Source: Callipepla californica brunnescens
Taxonomy: Eukaryota; Chordata; Aves; Galliformes; Odontophoridae
Direction of reading: 5' to 3'
Assembly (NCBI GenBank): GCA_023055505.1
Contig: JALIRH010000077.1
Coordinates: forward strand, 2,046,001-2,110,000
Length of the DNA: 64,000 bases
The position numbers and the translations under genes are program-made. The notes beneath the pieces are model-generated. The model had not been told where the DNA came from, ran no database searches, and was given only the letters and a program-made list of their open reading frames with translations. Each line of letters starts with the position of its first letter. Position 1 is the stretch's first letter. Positions 13,701 through 25,100 of the stretch are shown here, piece by piece.

Positions 13701-14777
13701 ATCTCCACGTGCACAGGCTCAGGATTCGTTGTACGTTATTTAAAGCAGTCCTGTGAACACACTGCTCATTCTTTGAGCTCCAGTCCTATCGTGATATTTA
13801 TCTCAGTAACTGCACTGCCAATGCATCCCACATCAGTTCTTGTTTCATTGCTAAGATGCTTTATGACAGGAAGTTGGTTTCCTGCTATACATAATCATGA
13901 TTTTAAATGAACTTCTGCTAAAGACAACAGTCTCCCAACTCCAGCCCGTATTTTCCTCTTGCCAGAATGAGGCAATGTGCTCTAGATCAAGGAGAATCAA
14001 CACCCGGGCTGCTGACAAGGAGCAGTGAGCTTATTGCAGCAGCTGTAAGCTTCACAAAGCGCCTCGTGCTTTGTCTTTACCCTCTGCATGTTCAGAGACA
14101 CAGGGACACGCATTCGGATGGGCACTGCACTCAGCTGCACCTAGCAGTGTGACTCAAGCAAAATGCCAGCGGACAAATTGAAAATATGATTTACCACGTC
14201 GTTTCCCATTTCCACACTGACAGCAGAGTGCTCTAAGGGAACACCTGAGAGATCGCCGACATTTTGACTTCCATTTCAACATTTCGTTATCAGCCCAAAG
14301 TAAAAAAGCCATAAAAAAAAATAAAAATTATAGGGGCTCTTCCTAAGCGTGATGTCTCTGTGTGCCACACAATGATTTCAACCTGTTTTGCAAAGCTCTC
14401 CAGAAAGGCCTTGGGGTGGGGAAAAAGATTTAAAAAAAATTTATGAAACTAAAAATCTTGCATTAAGTTAGTCATCTGCAGGGTAAAATAACACAGCCTA
14501 GGTTCTCCCTATATACATGGCATAATAAATATGAGCTGCAGAGCACTAGTTTGTTTACACACATTTTAAAACAAAATGGTCCTTTTTTATCCTGCTGTCA
14601 CCTTACAAAGTCTTGCAATGTGAAGATTTGAACTAATAAGACCTGCACTCTTATTTAAAAAGTTTCAATCAATCTAGACTTCTTGAAGAGGAAGCTAAAT
14701 AAAGAACCATTGGGTATGATAAGGCCTACTAGATACATTAGTTTCAAAAAAATAAAAAAGAAAAGGAGGTTTATGTA
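7771..14777. other. Unique non-coding sequence with microsatellites
   Basis: Nothing gene-like could be supported. The longest open frame (minus strand, 13,273-12,791, 160 codons) has no recognisable domain and a low-complexity start. An (AAAT)n run lies at 9,132-9,153. No CR1, LTR or tRNA signature was recognised. Confidence 0.5.
9132..9153 (+). repeat. (AAAT)n microsatellite
   Basis: About five AAAT units visible directly. Confidence 0.85.
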
Positions 14778-14907
14778 AAAATCCCTGGAGGTGTTCAATA
14801 AATGTTTAGATGTTGTACTAAGGGACGTGGCTTAGTGGGAAATATTGGAGACAGGTGGACAGTTGGACTGGATGATCATAAGATCATCCAACCTTGGTGA
14901 TTCTGTG
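14778..14907 (+). mobile_element. CR1 LINE 3' end
   Basis: 5'-truncated CR1 tail: AATCCCTGGAGGTGTTCA, then a TTGGACTGGATGATC block, then CCAACCTTGGTGATTCTGTG as terminus. An 8-bp perfect inverted repeat (GGATGATC/GATCATCC, 4-bp loop) lies near its end. Confidence 0.9.
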
Positions 14908-15034
14908 GCCCCTAGAGGCATTCACGGTTGTATGGAGCCCTGAGCAGTCTGAGGTGGGATGGGTGGCAACCTTGTCCATGGCAGGGGTGTTGAAACTACT
15001 TGGTTTTAAGGTCTGTTTTAACCCAAGCTGTTCT
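14908..15034 (+). mobile_element. CR1 LINE 3' region, decayed
   Basis: Directly abuts the previous CR1 terminus. It shows the GAGGCATTCACGG, GGCAACCTTGTCCATGGCAG and TTTTAACCCAAGCTGTTCT blocks found in the CR1 tail at 210-410, but lacks a clear terminal octamer. It is probably an older CR1 whose 5' part was displaced by the neighbouring insertion. Confidence 0.75.
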
Positions 15035-16479
15035 CATCTCGCCCGTTTCACAGTAGGGCTGAACACAGTGCTCCACAGTCAACAGTTTGAGTATAAATGA
15101 GATGTAAGGTGAAACAAATTAAGGTACATAGACTTCCCTGTTATGTGAATCATCAGAACATTAGGCTAAAGCATACCCTTCACATTTTATGGAAATTCTA
15201 GCATGAGTCAACTTCTTGGCCACATTAGTCTCTGCAGCAAGTGATAAAAGATAAAGATGAGAAAACAGTTGAGTGTTACTTATCAAATCTCTTCTGTTCA
15301 CACACCAGCATTTACCATGTAGCAAATCTCTAAGGTTTTTGTACTCTTTTCTTTATATAAATAAATAAATATCTATATATATAGTGTAAGATTTCATATT
15401 TTTCAAAAACAGAACTGTAATAGGACACTTCCTTCAGCACCTTTAAATAACGTGGTTAAACCTATTTACAATATCAAAATTGCATTTATGTCAATCAAAA
15501 ATAACAACATTGTACTGTAGGATAATAAATCTCTGTATGTTCTTTTTTCGAGTCTGAGTCAAACTTGAAGCAGCATACTATGAAGCAGCCACGCATTTCG
15601 AAAAGCCAAATGCAGCACAGCAGTAAATCCTTAAAGCACAACCATCAGTTAGGACAGTTTGTGGTTAGGCCCCATCACACACTGAATGACACTCTTGAAG
15701 TGTATTGCTTAGTCAGCAAAGCGCATTAAGGAGTACGACTCAATCTTGAGATTGGTCAGGAATGTTTTTATGTACACCTGTTAACTCCAGAAAAAAAAAG
15801 AAAAAAATAATCATTGCATGTGAATTAGGAATTCAGTACATCAATCTCATCAGCACCGTACAAGGTTCAAGAGAGGTATGCTAAAATGCAGTCAGGCCTC
15901 TGTGAAGTGCTGCACCACCAGTGGTTGGTTAAGTGTCACGAGTGAAATGGAACCATGTCTTTTTTTATAAAAGCACATTCTTTTCAGTCACATGGGCTTG
16001 CACAGCCAATGTGTGGTCAATAACTAGCACACGAAAAGGAAGGATCACCTACTGGGTAGTTTGTAAGAAACATTAAAGTGTGATGAGCAAAAGCAGCCTT
16101 TAACAAACATAGCAATGCTAGGGCACGTGCTGTTCAGCACAATAGTTCAAGCTGAGGAAAAACTAGTACAGAAACATCCTCTGCTCAGGAAAATCCCAAG
16201 TTCCATAGTAGATATACAGACTATTTTTTATCTACATGATAGCTACTACATGTCCATTTAATCTTATTCTAAAAATACTGAATTAGCAAAATAAATTAAA
16301 AAAAACATAGTATGACCCAATGAAATGTTTCTACTGCTGTGGGACTACAAAAAGTATATGTAGAGCTGCAGCTGTGGAACAGGATAAACAGCATGAGAAA
16401 GGAAGGCTGAGAACCGAGGGCACTTCCAGAAGAAGAGGAAAACAAGTTCAAGTAAGCTGCACAATAGCAGACCCCAATT
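15035..16479. other. Unique non-coding sequence
   Basis: AT-rich with short ATAA/TATA runs around 15,355-15,385. No gene, LTR or CR1 signature seen. The section 16,320-16,480 just before the CR1 may be a further decayed part of that element, but I cannot show it. Confidence 0.45.
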
Positions 16480-17043
16480 GGAGGAGGAGTGCGTGGCTTG
16501 GCAGAGCTCAGAGAGTTATGATTGGTGGCACAGTGTCCGGTTGGAGGCCTGTACTTTGTAGTGTTCCTCAAGGCTTAGTGCTGGGTCTGGTCCTGTTCAA
16601 CATCTTCATCAATGACCCTGATGAGGGAATAGATAAAGGTCCTGAAACACCTCTCTTATGAGGAAAGGTTGAGAGACCTGGGTCTGTTCAGCCTTGAAAA
16701 GTGACTCAGAGGGGATGTGATCCTCATCTATAAACATCTAAGGAGCAGGGGGCAAAGGGATGAGGCTGGACTCTTCTCAGCAGTGTGTGGTGATAGGACA
16801 AGGAGAAAGAGCCGCAAACTGGTGCATAGGAAGTTCTGCACAAATATGCATTGGAACTTCTTCACAGTGCAGTGATGGAGCACTGGAGCTGCACAGAGAG
16901 GTGGTGGAGTCTCCTTCTCTGGAGATGTTCAGGACCTGCCTGGATGCCTACCTGTGCAACCTGGGCTGGGAGCTGCTTTGGCAGGGGGGTTGGACTAGAT
17001 GATCTCTAGAGGTCCCTTCCAACCCCTACAGTTCTGTGATTCA
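16480..17043 (+). mobile_element. CR1 LINE fragment: RT piece plus 3' end
   Basis: From ~16,495 the + frame reads RAQRVMIGGTVSGW, then SVPQGLVLGLVLFNIFINDP. The second stretch is the reverse transcriptase motif region of CR1 ORF2 (PQG and the F-I-N-D segment just before the catalytic site). A large internal deletion follows at ~16,635, removing the catalytic aspartates. The sequence then continues in the CR1 3' part (CTCTTATGAGGAAAGGTTGA ... GGTTGGACTAGATGATCTCT) to the terminus CAGTTCTGTGATTCAG. Dead copy. The same 3' region is present in antisense at 53.9-54.2 kb. Confidence 0.92.
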
Positions 17044-20000
17044 GTTAGACTGGATGAGGTACTAAAACTTCTTGCTGAGACAAAAAAGAAATCTCTATGA
17101 AAATCTCTCTTTGCAGCACTGCAAAATGTAGAATGATGACCTGAAGAAGAAATGGAAACGGGGCATTTTTCATTTGCAGCCTATGGGGGTCCTTTACCCC
17201 CATAGGGGTTTAAGGATAACATAACAGAAGCATAACTACAGAATGAGATTGACTATCATTACTTTCCTGGAATAAACCCTACACATTGCTCTAAGTTATT
17301 CTTGTTGCACTCATTTTGCTTAAGGTACCTCACCTGTAGAAAGTCTCCCTTTTGCCTTTCTAAGCTCAGAGATAATGTGCTACTGTGACAGCTATGCAGG
17401 GAAGATTTCCTCCTTTACCATGTAATCAGTAAGCAAAAACAATCAATCAGTCTCATTATTAGCAAGCTGATAAATTTGCCTTTTTTAGTGCAAGATCTAA
17501 AAAAGTTACAAATCCTCCTGGGAGAGAGGAAAAAGAGGGAGTATCATGGTAGAGCAGCTTAGTCAGAAGATGGATGAGGAGATGGTGGCTTTATATCGAT
17601 CTTCCTCTGTGAATTAGGTGGGCACTGTCTGATAAAACATCCTTATTTCTCTAGGTGTCATCACACATTTCCAGAATACCCAACTTAGTTGATGTCTGTT
17701 CTACCTTGTAAGTGTAAGTATGCTTTGACTTCATATTGGGGCTATCCATCAGAAAAGTCAAATGGAGATGTTAAACTAACAAATGCAGCAGCATGAGGGT
17801 ACAGGCAATTAAAGTGTTCTGTTTGACATATCAGGCCTGAGTTCCCATTTGAGGGAAATGTGCCTTTTCAGATTGTGTTAGCTCAGCTTTAAATATCACA
17901 GGTACAAATGACGCGGAAACCTCACAAGTTCAATGGCTGTACTGGTATTGGAAATAAAGCCATTTAATGCCTTTCTTCTGAACAAATTGGTACAACACCT
18001 GCCTGTCAGTGCATCTCCTGAGCCAAAAGGGAAGGAGGTGACCCTATCTCATAGGTATTTTTTGCTCAGCTCTTTTTCTCTCAGTGGATTTAGGGGTACC
18101 CCAAACACCAACACTTCAGCACCCTGAGTAAAGGTAAGAAGCTGCAGAGCCTCTGTGCCTTGGTCAAGGCCTTGATGGCCGGGAAAGAAAATCGGTGCCT
18201 CCACATAATGTATTTCCAAGTTCTTTGGTTGTAACATTCCCTAGGTAATACAGTGAGTGAATTGGCAACGGGGCCCTAAGAAATGCATAAGGACAACCTG
18301 ATAAATTATGAGGTACTTTGTGATCCTAATGGTAGTAAATATTAATGAGAAGACTGCATCTTCAGCTGGTCTATTTCTTAAAAATCGGTAGTACGTGGCC
18401 TCTGTCATGTGCAGTGTTTTTCTGTGTTACAGCTTGCCTCCAAAAACAATTTGTATGTGTGGATAGGGATGCCTGAATGAGAGTTTCACATAAGTGTGCT
18501 GCTATTTGGCAGATCCTCTGTCTTGCTGTTTTGTCAATGAGATAAAGTCACCTTTATTTATGCATGGCATGTGGACCTATTTGTTCATGTTTTTACATCT
18601 GCTGAAGTTTGTCAGCCTTAGCCATGGGAGGTCTTTATCTTCTGTCATTTCTCATCTCTTCGGCTTTGTAGGGAAGCCTGTTTACACTTAGCATGACTTA
18701 TGTCAACCTGAGGTAATAATTAGATTAGCTTGTATGGCTGTAAAGCTGTTAGAAGTACAGGGTCTTCATGAATTATAAACCCAGTCATCATCTACACTTA
18801 AATATTCTTTATATTTAATGACACACACTACATCACTTATTTTTCTTTTTAAGCAAGATAAGATTGCAGGCCTTCAGTACTTAGAATTCAGCCAAGCTCA
18901 CCTTTATTTTAAATGTGTTTTAATGTACGGTTGTACACTGAGATAACACTTGAAAACAAGAGTGCTATTGAATGCCATGGCATAGCTTCCTTGGTGGCCT
19001 TGTATTGCGAGGAGCTTCAGTAGGATATCAGTCAACTCCAGCTAACCCTTAGAGACAGAAAATGATGTGAGGAGGAGGGTTGGCAGGCATTTACCTGAAA
19101 CAAACAAAGAAATAAAAAAAAAAAAGCAACCTCATTTTGATTGCAGTTGCTTTTCTGTAACTTTGCATCTTCAAGTTATGATGCAAACATATAAATGGGA
19201 AGTCAGAGTAACTCCTTGTGTGAGTATTCCCAACAGTTTATTGCATGCAGCATTTACACTGTTCTTACTTTTTGTAGTATATCGATGGATAATTACTGCT
19301 CATCCAATTAACTGAAGGTGGGTTGGATGCCCAGCAAATTGGCTGCTTCTCTTTGCCAAGACATGCTAGAGCAAATTTAGCAGCAAATAACTCAGACTGT
19401 GCTTATCTAAAGGTTTGGTGTTGGTGTTCTGCAGCAAGGTGAACAGGCTTCTGGAGAGACTGATGATAAATGATTCCCAGAAAAGAGATCAATAGGCATA
19501 GCTGGCTTTCACTCACATCACTGGCTGATATCAAAAATGAAAATCTCATCAGAAAAATAAAACAAAACTGTGAAACTTCATATTATATACTTTGAAATCC
19601 ATGTTATCACCCACATCTAGACTGTTATGTTTATATATGTCCTCTTGTTTTGCTGGTATTGCTCGCTCTTCTAGTAATATTGCACATGAAAGATTGGTCT
19701 TCATTAATTTTTTTGATTGCCACAACTGACATGTTAAAGAAGATAAATGTTTTCTCCAGGAAAAAAATCCTTGTTTTAATTTGCTTAGCAAAAATGAGCA
19801 TCAGCAAAATGGATTGGAAACATGCTGGCCTTTCCCTTCTTGTTTACTGCGTGTCTGCATGACTATTCCTTTCTCTGGGCAAGATATTTCCCAGTGGCAC
19901 CAGTGAGTCTACTGTCCTACCTCCCACCTGGACAGTTACCTATTTTTAATGCTTTTGTAATAGGTTTGCAAGAGCACGTGCATTGCAGTTAGTTAGCAGC

Positions 20001-22066
20001 TGTGGCAGAGCCATTGCTTTGCCTTGCTCCAGGAGCTTTTCTGCGAAGATGTGCAAGATGTGCTCCTTGAAACGACTCCCCTGTAGGTCAGGGTGTTTAG
20101 ATGTGCCTTTAAGAAATAATCTTGTCTTGATCATTCTTCTGAAGGCCAAAGCATCTACTTAGATTATTTATGTAGTTACCACTCTTAGTTGGCATAAAGT
20201 TCTTGCCACCAGTCGCATCAAACTTGCATGCTAGAAATTGGTGAAGGATGAGGTTTTCATTCAGTGAAATTATACAAATGATTGAGGGCGTTTATTTATG
20301 AAAACACCCTGAAATTCATCTGATTTTATTAGCGTTGAAAATTGTGTTGGTAATGGAAAAAAAGTGAGCAGCTGCTTTTGTAAATTAAAAAAGACTCTCT
20401 GTATTTTGAAATCTGTCATATGGGTGAAAATATTCTTGCATTAAGCGTTTGCTGATAAGTAGGCATGTACTGCCTCTTCTCTGATAACAGGTTTTCCTCA
20501 AATGCTGATTCAGTTTTGCTAAGTCTTTAACTCAGCACTGGAGGCAATGAAATTACTTTGTCTTATAACAAATTATTCAGAAACTTTGTATTAGATGGAG
20601 GACAGCCAAGTCTCTACTCTGGGCTACAGATAATCCAGACAGAAGCAGTACTCATGTGAGCCTTTCATATATTCAAGCTGGCAGAAAACAAAGCCCCTTT
20701 CCTTAGCATTAATGTCTAACTGCAGTGAACTGCTCTGCGTGACTCCGCAGGTGCATTTTGACTGTGGGAGCAATCACGCCTACATAGGACACAAGAGTGT
20801 CTTCCTGCAGTTATCTGTTGAGTATCTTGTCTTGCTGCTCTCTGCCTGGTTAGGGTGCAACATGTATTGCAGAGTCACAAAATGTACGTCACAGTACATT
20901 CACTCCTGTTCCATTCCAGGCAACAGTCCCTATTTTTGTTTCTACTGCATGAATGTATCTGGTCTCTCCATTTGCCTCTGTTTTGATGCAGGCCTTGTGA
21001 TGAGTTCTCCATTGGATCCCTTCTTAATCTCTTTTCATTGGGATGCGGGACCTCAGATCAGAACATCTTCTGGAATAAAGTCTTTCTTTTCCCAGACAGA
21101 TAAGCAGGTCTGCACATTAAGTGAGGCATCCATTGTCATACCAATGCCTGTGCTGTGGGATTTCACTTCCTTCTGCACCTTTGGATGCCAGGAAATCCCC
21201 TCTTATTTCTCAGTAAGAATTAATGGCTAGACATTTGCTGAGAGCTGTGTTGGCAATTTGTCTGAAGCACGTATCTTCAGTGGTGCAGCTGTGGCTGAGT
21301 GGTGGCCATGGTGTGATACCCAGATAGCTGGGGCCTGAGATTGCTGCTCAGGTGGCTTGGCTAGTTCTCCAGGCCAGCAAAGATTGTAAATCTAGATTAG
21401 GAATACAGGATTCACAAGTGAGACCAGCCACACTGTTTTCCACCAACAGGAAACGTGACTGATTTTGATAAAAAAGGTGTCACTGTGCAGAATTTATTTT
21501 CACTGTGTCTCTGTTTCTGTGGTCAGAGAAATATCTTTACCTCCTTTCGCATTGTTCCATGATCTTGTTAAACCAAATCAGGACAGGCTGTGATTGTTTT
21601 GGGAGCTCTGGCTTAGCCCAGACACTTTTGGTTCTGGTATTGCCTACAGCTGTCTGCAAGAACCCCACAGTCTGGATTTATCTTCTTGTAGTTTCAGATC
21701 TTGGGATATGTTCATGTAAACTCCTGTTTTCCATTTCTTTTATCAAAGTCAAAATACAACCAAGTATTGTTACGTGAATGAACTCTCATTAATTTCAGAA
21801 TTCACAGTAAAATAATCCCCGACATCTTAAATTGGTATTTCTGCATACACAAGTTGTATTATTAAAATACCACTACCTGCAAACTAACATTGGGTCGGCT
21901 ACCCACAGGGAGACAGTTAATGCTTAATAAAAGCAAGACAGATTAGTGAAGGCTTCTGTTAATCGGAAATAAAATGGTTTATAAAGCTGATTACTTCATT
22001 TTGACACAATGAAGTTTATTTATGGGAATATTAGCGTATTGCTGTTCTTACATTATTTGATTGCAG
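17044..22066. other. Unique non-coding sequence
   Basis: No recognised gene or transposon apart from the hairpin at 17,180. One long open frame, 20,712-21,230 (+, 172 codons, starting MSNCSELLC), is Cys- and Ser-rich, has no family signature that I know and no clear splice or promoter context, so I do not call it a gene. Confidence 0.45.
17180..17206. repeat. Perfect 11-bp hairpin
   Basis: CCTATGGGGGT and ACCCCCATAGG form a perfect 11-bp stem with a 5-nt loop (CCTTT). Not followed by a T run; no gene nearby. Confidence 0.85.
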
Positions 22067-22197
22067 TTTGTATGGGAACAGGATGTGGCCTGAACCACTG
22101 ATTGAACACCTGAAGGAAAGATCTGGTCAGCCCTGGGAGCACAGGTGAAGGTGATTTACCTGCGTGACCAGAAGAAACCAGAGATGGGTGAGTACTC
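22067..22197 (+). other. Possible internal exon (non-coding transcript?)
   Basis: A 131-bp segment preceded by a pyrimidine-biased acceptor (TTCTTACATTATTTGATTGCAG) and followed by a strong donor (GATGG|GTGAGT). Inside is a CACAGGTGAAGG/TTTACCTGCGTG pair that could be a repeat remnant. No long open frame crosses it. Could be an exon of a long non-coding RNA, a 5' UTR exon, or chance. Confidence 0.25.
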
Positions 22198-25100
22198 ATT
22201 TTACTTCTTTTGTAACGTCTCCTTATTCATGCTGGTTTCTTTGCTTTTGTGACCTTTATGCAGTTCTACAGTTAGCTGTGGTGTGGTAAACTTGAAGTAG
22301 ATTTAGAATTGTTTGGAATCAGTAAATAGGATTTTAAATGATTTGTGTTGCCTTGAGAATGTAGCAGGCCTACATTGCTGTAATTCTAGTCATTTATGTA
22401 CTCTGTAATGCAGAGAGCCTCTCTGTTTTATCTGTTGTACCAGAGTAAGTTCCACAGCAATCTGTTTTAATGGAATTGTGTTACATTTCCTTTTCCTGAG
22501 AACTTGCAGTTTATCAGTCAGTTCTTCCCCAGAACAGTCTCCACACCCCATATCCACCAGTGCTTTTCAATTGCAATAAAATTAGTAGGAAACCCTTCAG
22601 GACTTCAATGCAAAGTTGAAATATTCTGAAATTAAAAGCTTTCCTAGTTGTCTTCTACCTCATCTTGCCTTTCTGAGACATCAGGGTCTGGCAGGGAGCC
22701 TGTAAGGTGGTTGTGCAGAAGGAGGGAGTAAATGCATGTTTTGCAAGTGCTGTTTTAGAGTCTGAGTCATGACATGGGAGAATTCTGAGGTTAATTCACC
22801 TGCGTGTGGGAGAGGGTTTTGTAGCTAGTCTGGCAACCCCTCCCAATGGTTGGTTTGGAAACCTAGAAACGTCTGTCTGGTTCATCTGATGTTCCTGTTG
22901 TGAATGCTTCTATGGAAAGTAGTCAGGAGTCACTTTTGATCATAAGAAAATGTGATCTGGAAAGGAGGACTGAGGCTGCCAAGAGGCAGGTGTTAGCAGT
23001 ACTGTAGAAACCCTGTGAAATAGGTATCTGGATAAACATTGCTAGGCCTTGCTGTGGTCCCACAGTTAGTTCAAGGGACTTCTGGAACATTCAGGAGTGT
23101 GAGTGAAAGCAGAATTAAGTCAGAACTGCTTGGGTCATGTTCAGTTTGCAGCGGGAATTGTATTTAGAAATGAAGTAAATTAATGTAGAAAGATGAGCCA
23201 TGATGGGACTCATGGGAGGAGAGGAATGATGGTCTATGGGAGAGCTGCAGAAACCAGCAGACCTGTATTTGGTTTTAAAAAAAAAAAAAAAAAGAGTAAA
23301 TAAATAACAAAGCAAAGTTTAAACAAGCACAAAGCCATCCAGAAGCTACTTTCTATCCCTTATGTTGGGGTTGTTTCAACAGTTGGATGCCTCTGTGTTT
23401 GTGTATCTGACGGCTTCAGTGCTGCAGTTCATATTTTGGTGGAGTACACAGTGGAGGGTTTCAGCAGTATCTTCAGTCATATTTCATGGCTTAATTTCCA
23501 TAACCAGGCAGCAAACTCATGACATATCCCTGTGTTGAGCTGTCTGCTTTTGCTTGATATGCTTGGAAAGAGAAGACATAAGCCACAGAAATTGCAGCAG
23601 AAGTTTAAAATTTCCTGAAGACATAGCAGCTGCAAGGGAAGGAAATGTCTTTTTATGCATGCATTCTGCACACGTGTTTGTGCAGGTGGACAGGTGTATA
23701 AAATATACCTATATAACATGTTTGTGCAAATAAGACTTCACCATTTTAATCAGTGTATTTTATTCATGTTTTACTTTACTTTACAGTAAAGATACAAGCT
23801 GTTGCTTGTTAGACTATGCAGAGCTTTCAGCAAACTGGCTGGCAGCACCCTCATGTACTTCATGTAAATGTCTCTCTGTTTGCCTAAACAATGCAGATTG
23901 CTGTGTTTGGTAGTGTTTTCCGTGTGCCTCTGCATTTCACTGTCTTATCATGAGCACAGAAGATGTTTTGTAGCTACACAGGAACACGAAAGCCTGGTTT
24001 TTCACTATTTCATTCTTTAAAATGTTGTTCCAAGTGTCTTACGTATTCTGGAAACAGATTTGTAGGATTGTAGTGAGGTGTCAGCAGCAGTAGCTTAAAA
24101 TAGAGGAAAGGTAACCTGGGAAAAAGCTGAGAATGCTTCTTGATGTGTAGTCTATTTTCAAGACAGAAATGTTAATGGCAGGAGTTCTGCATGCTTTATG
24201 CTCCTGAGAAATACTGAAGAGCCTTTCTTCTCCAAGTCTATTCAGTGCTTTGTTCTCTTTCCTTCATTTTTCCCATTTTTTCCTATCAGAGAAATGTGAT
24301 CTTTTTTTCTTTCCTCTTGATATAGGGTAGTTCTTACCTCTATGAAGTTGGAGCAGAAATCAGCCCTCCTTTAAAACTCAGCTTTTCTTTCCAAGACTAA
24401 TTGTTTCTTTTTTGGATGCTTAGTAAAAGGAAATCTTTAGTCAGCTAGAAAAAAGTGATGAGGTTAGCACTAAAACAAGAGCCTGGGTAATATGGCAGTG
24501 AATGTGAAAAGAAGTCCAAATAAGTTGTGCTCAAAGTTTGTTGTCGGTGCAGCTTAGGAAAGTGGCAAGAAAGAACTTTCCTGAGCTATGTTTCCAAACC
24601 TCCTCTACTTCTAAGTCTATGCTTAAAGAAATAACTACAATTGGGCTCAATGGCAGTAATGAGTAGACTTGTTGGATGTAACTTACATTAGAGTTTCTGC
24701 ATCCCCTTTAATATAGGGGGAAACATTCCCGATGCATTCTGGTACACACTTGAAAATGTTTCTTTTTTGTATACCTGACTTTTTTCCTACTTTATTTCTT
24801 GTGGAGTGTTTTATACCATTCTGAAGTGGTAACTTGGGCTTCAAGAAGCACCATGGGGATGTACAGAAGAGTCCAACATGCAAGGGGGAATAGAGCTCTG
24901 GGTATTGCTGAGGCTGTTGGTTCTTGTTTTCCAAGTTTCCTTAATGTCACTGGAGGTGGCCTGCTTTGTTTCCTGGCAGCATAAGGTGCAGGTGTGTGTA
25001 CGCTGCTCTGTTTCCTTGCTTGGTTCAGAAAGCTGCCGTTTTTAGCTGTGTTTTGATGGTGGATACCGGGGAATTCTTTTTTGTGTTGTTTTTCAGATCC

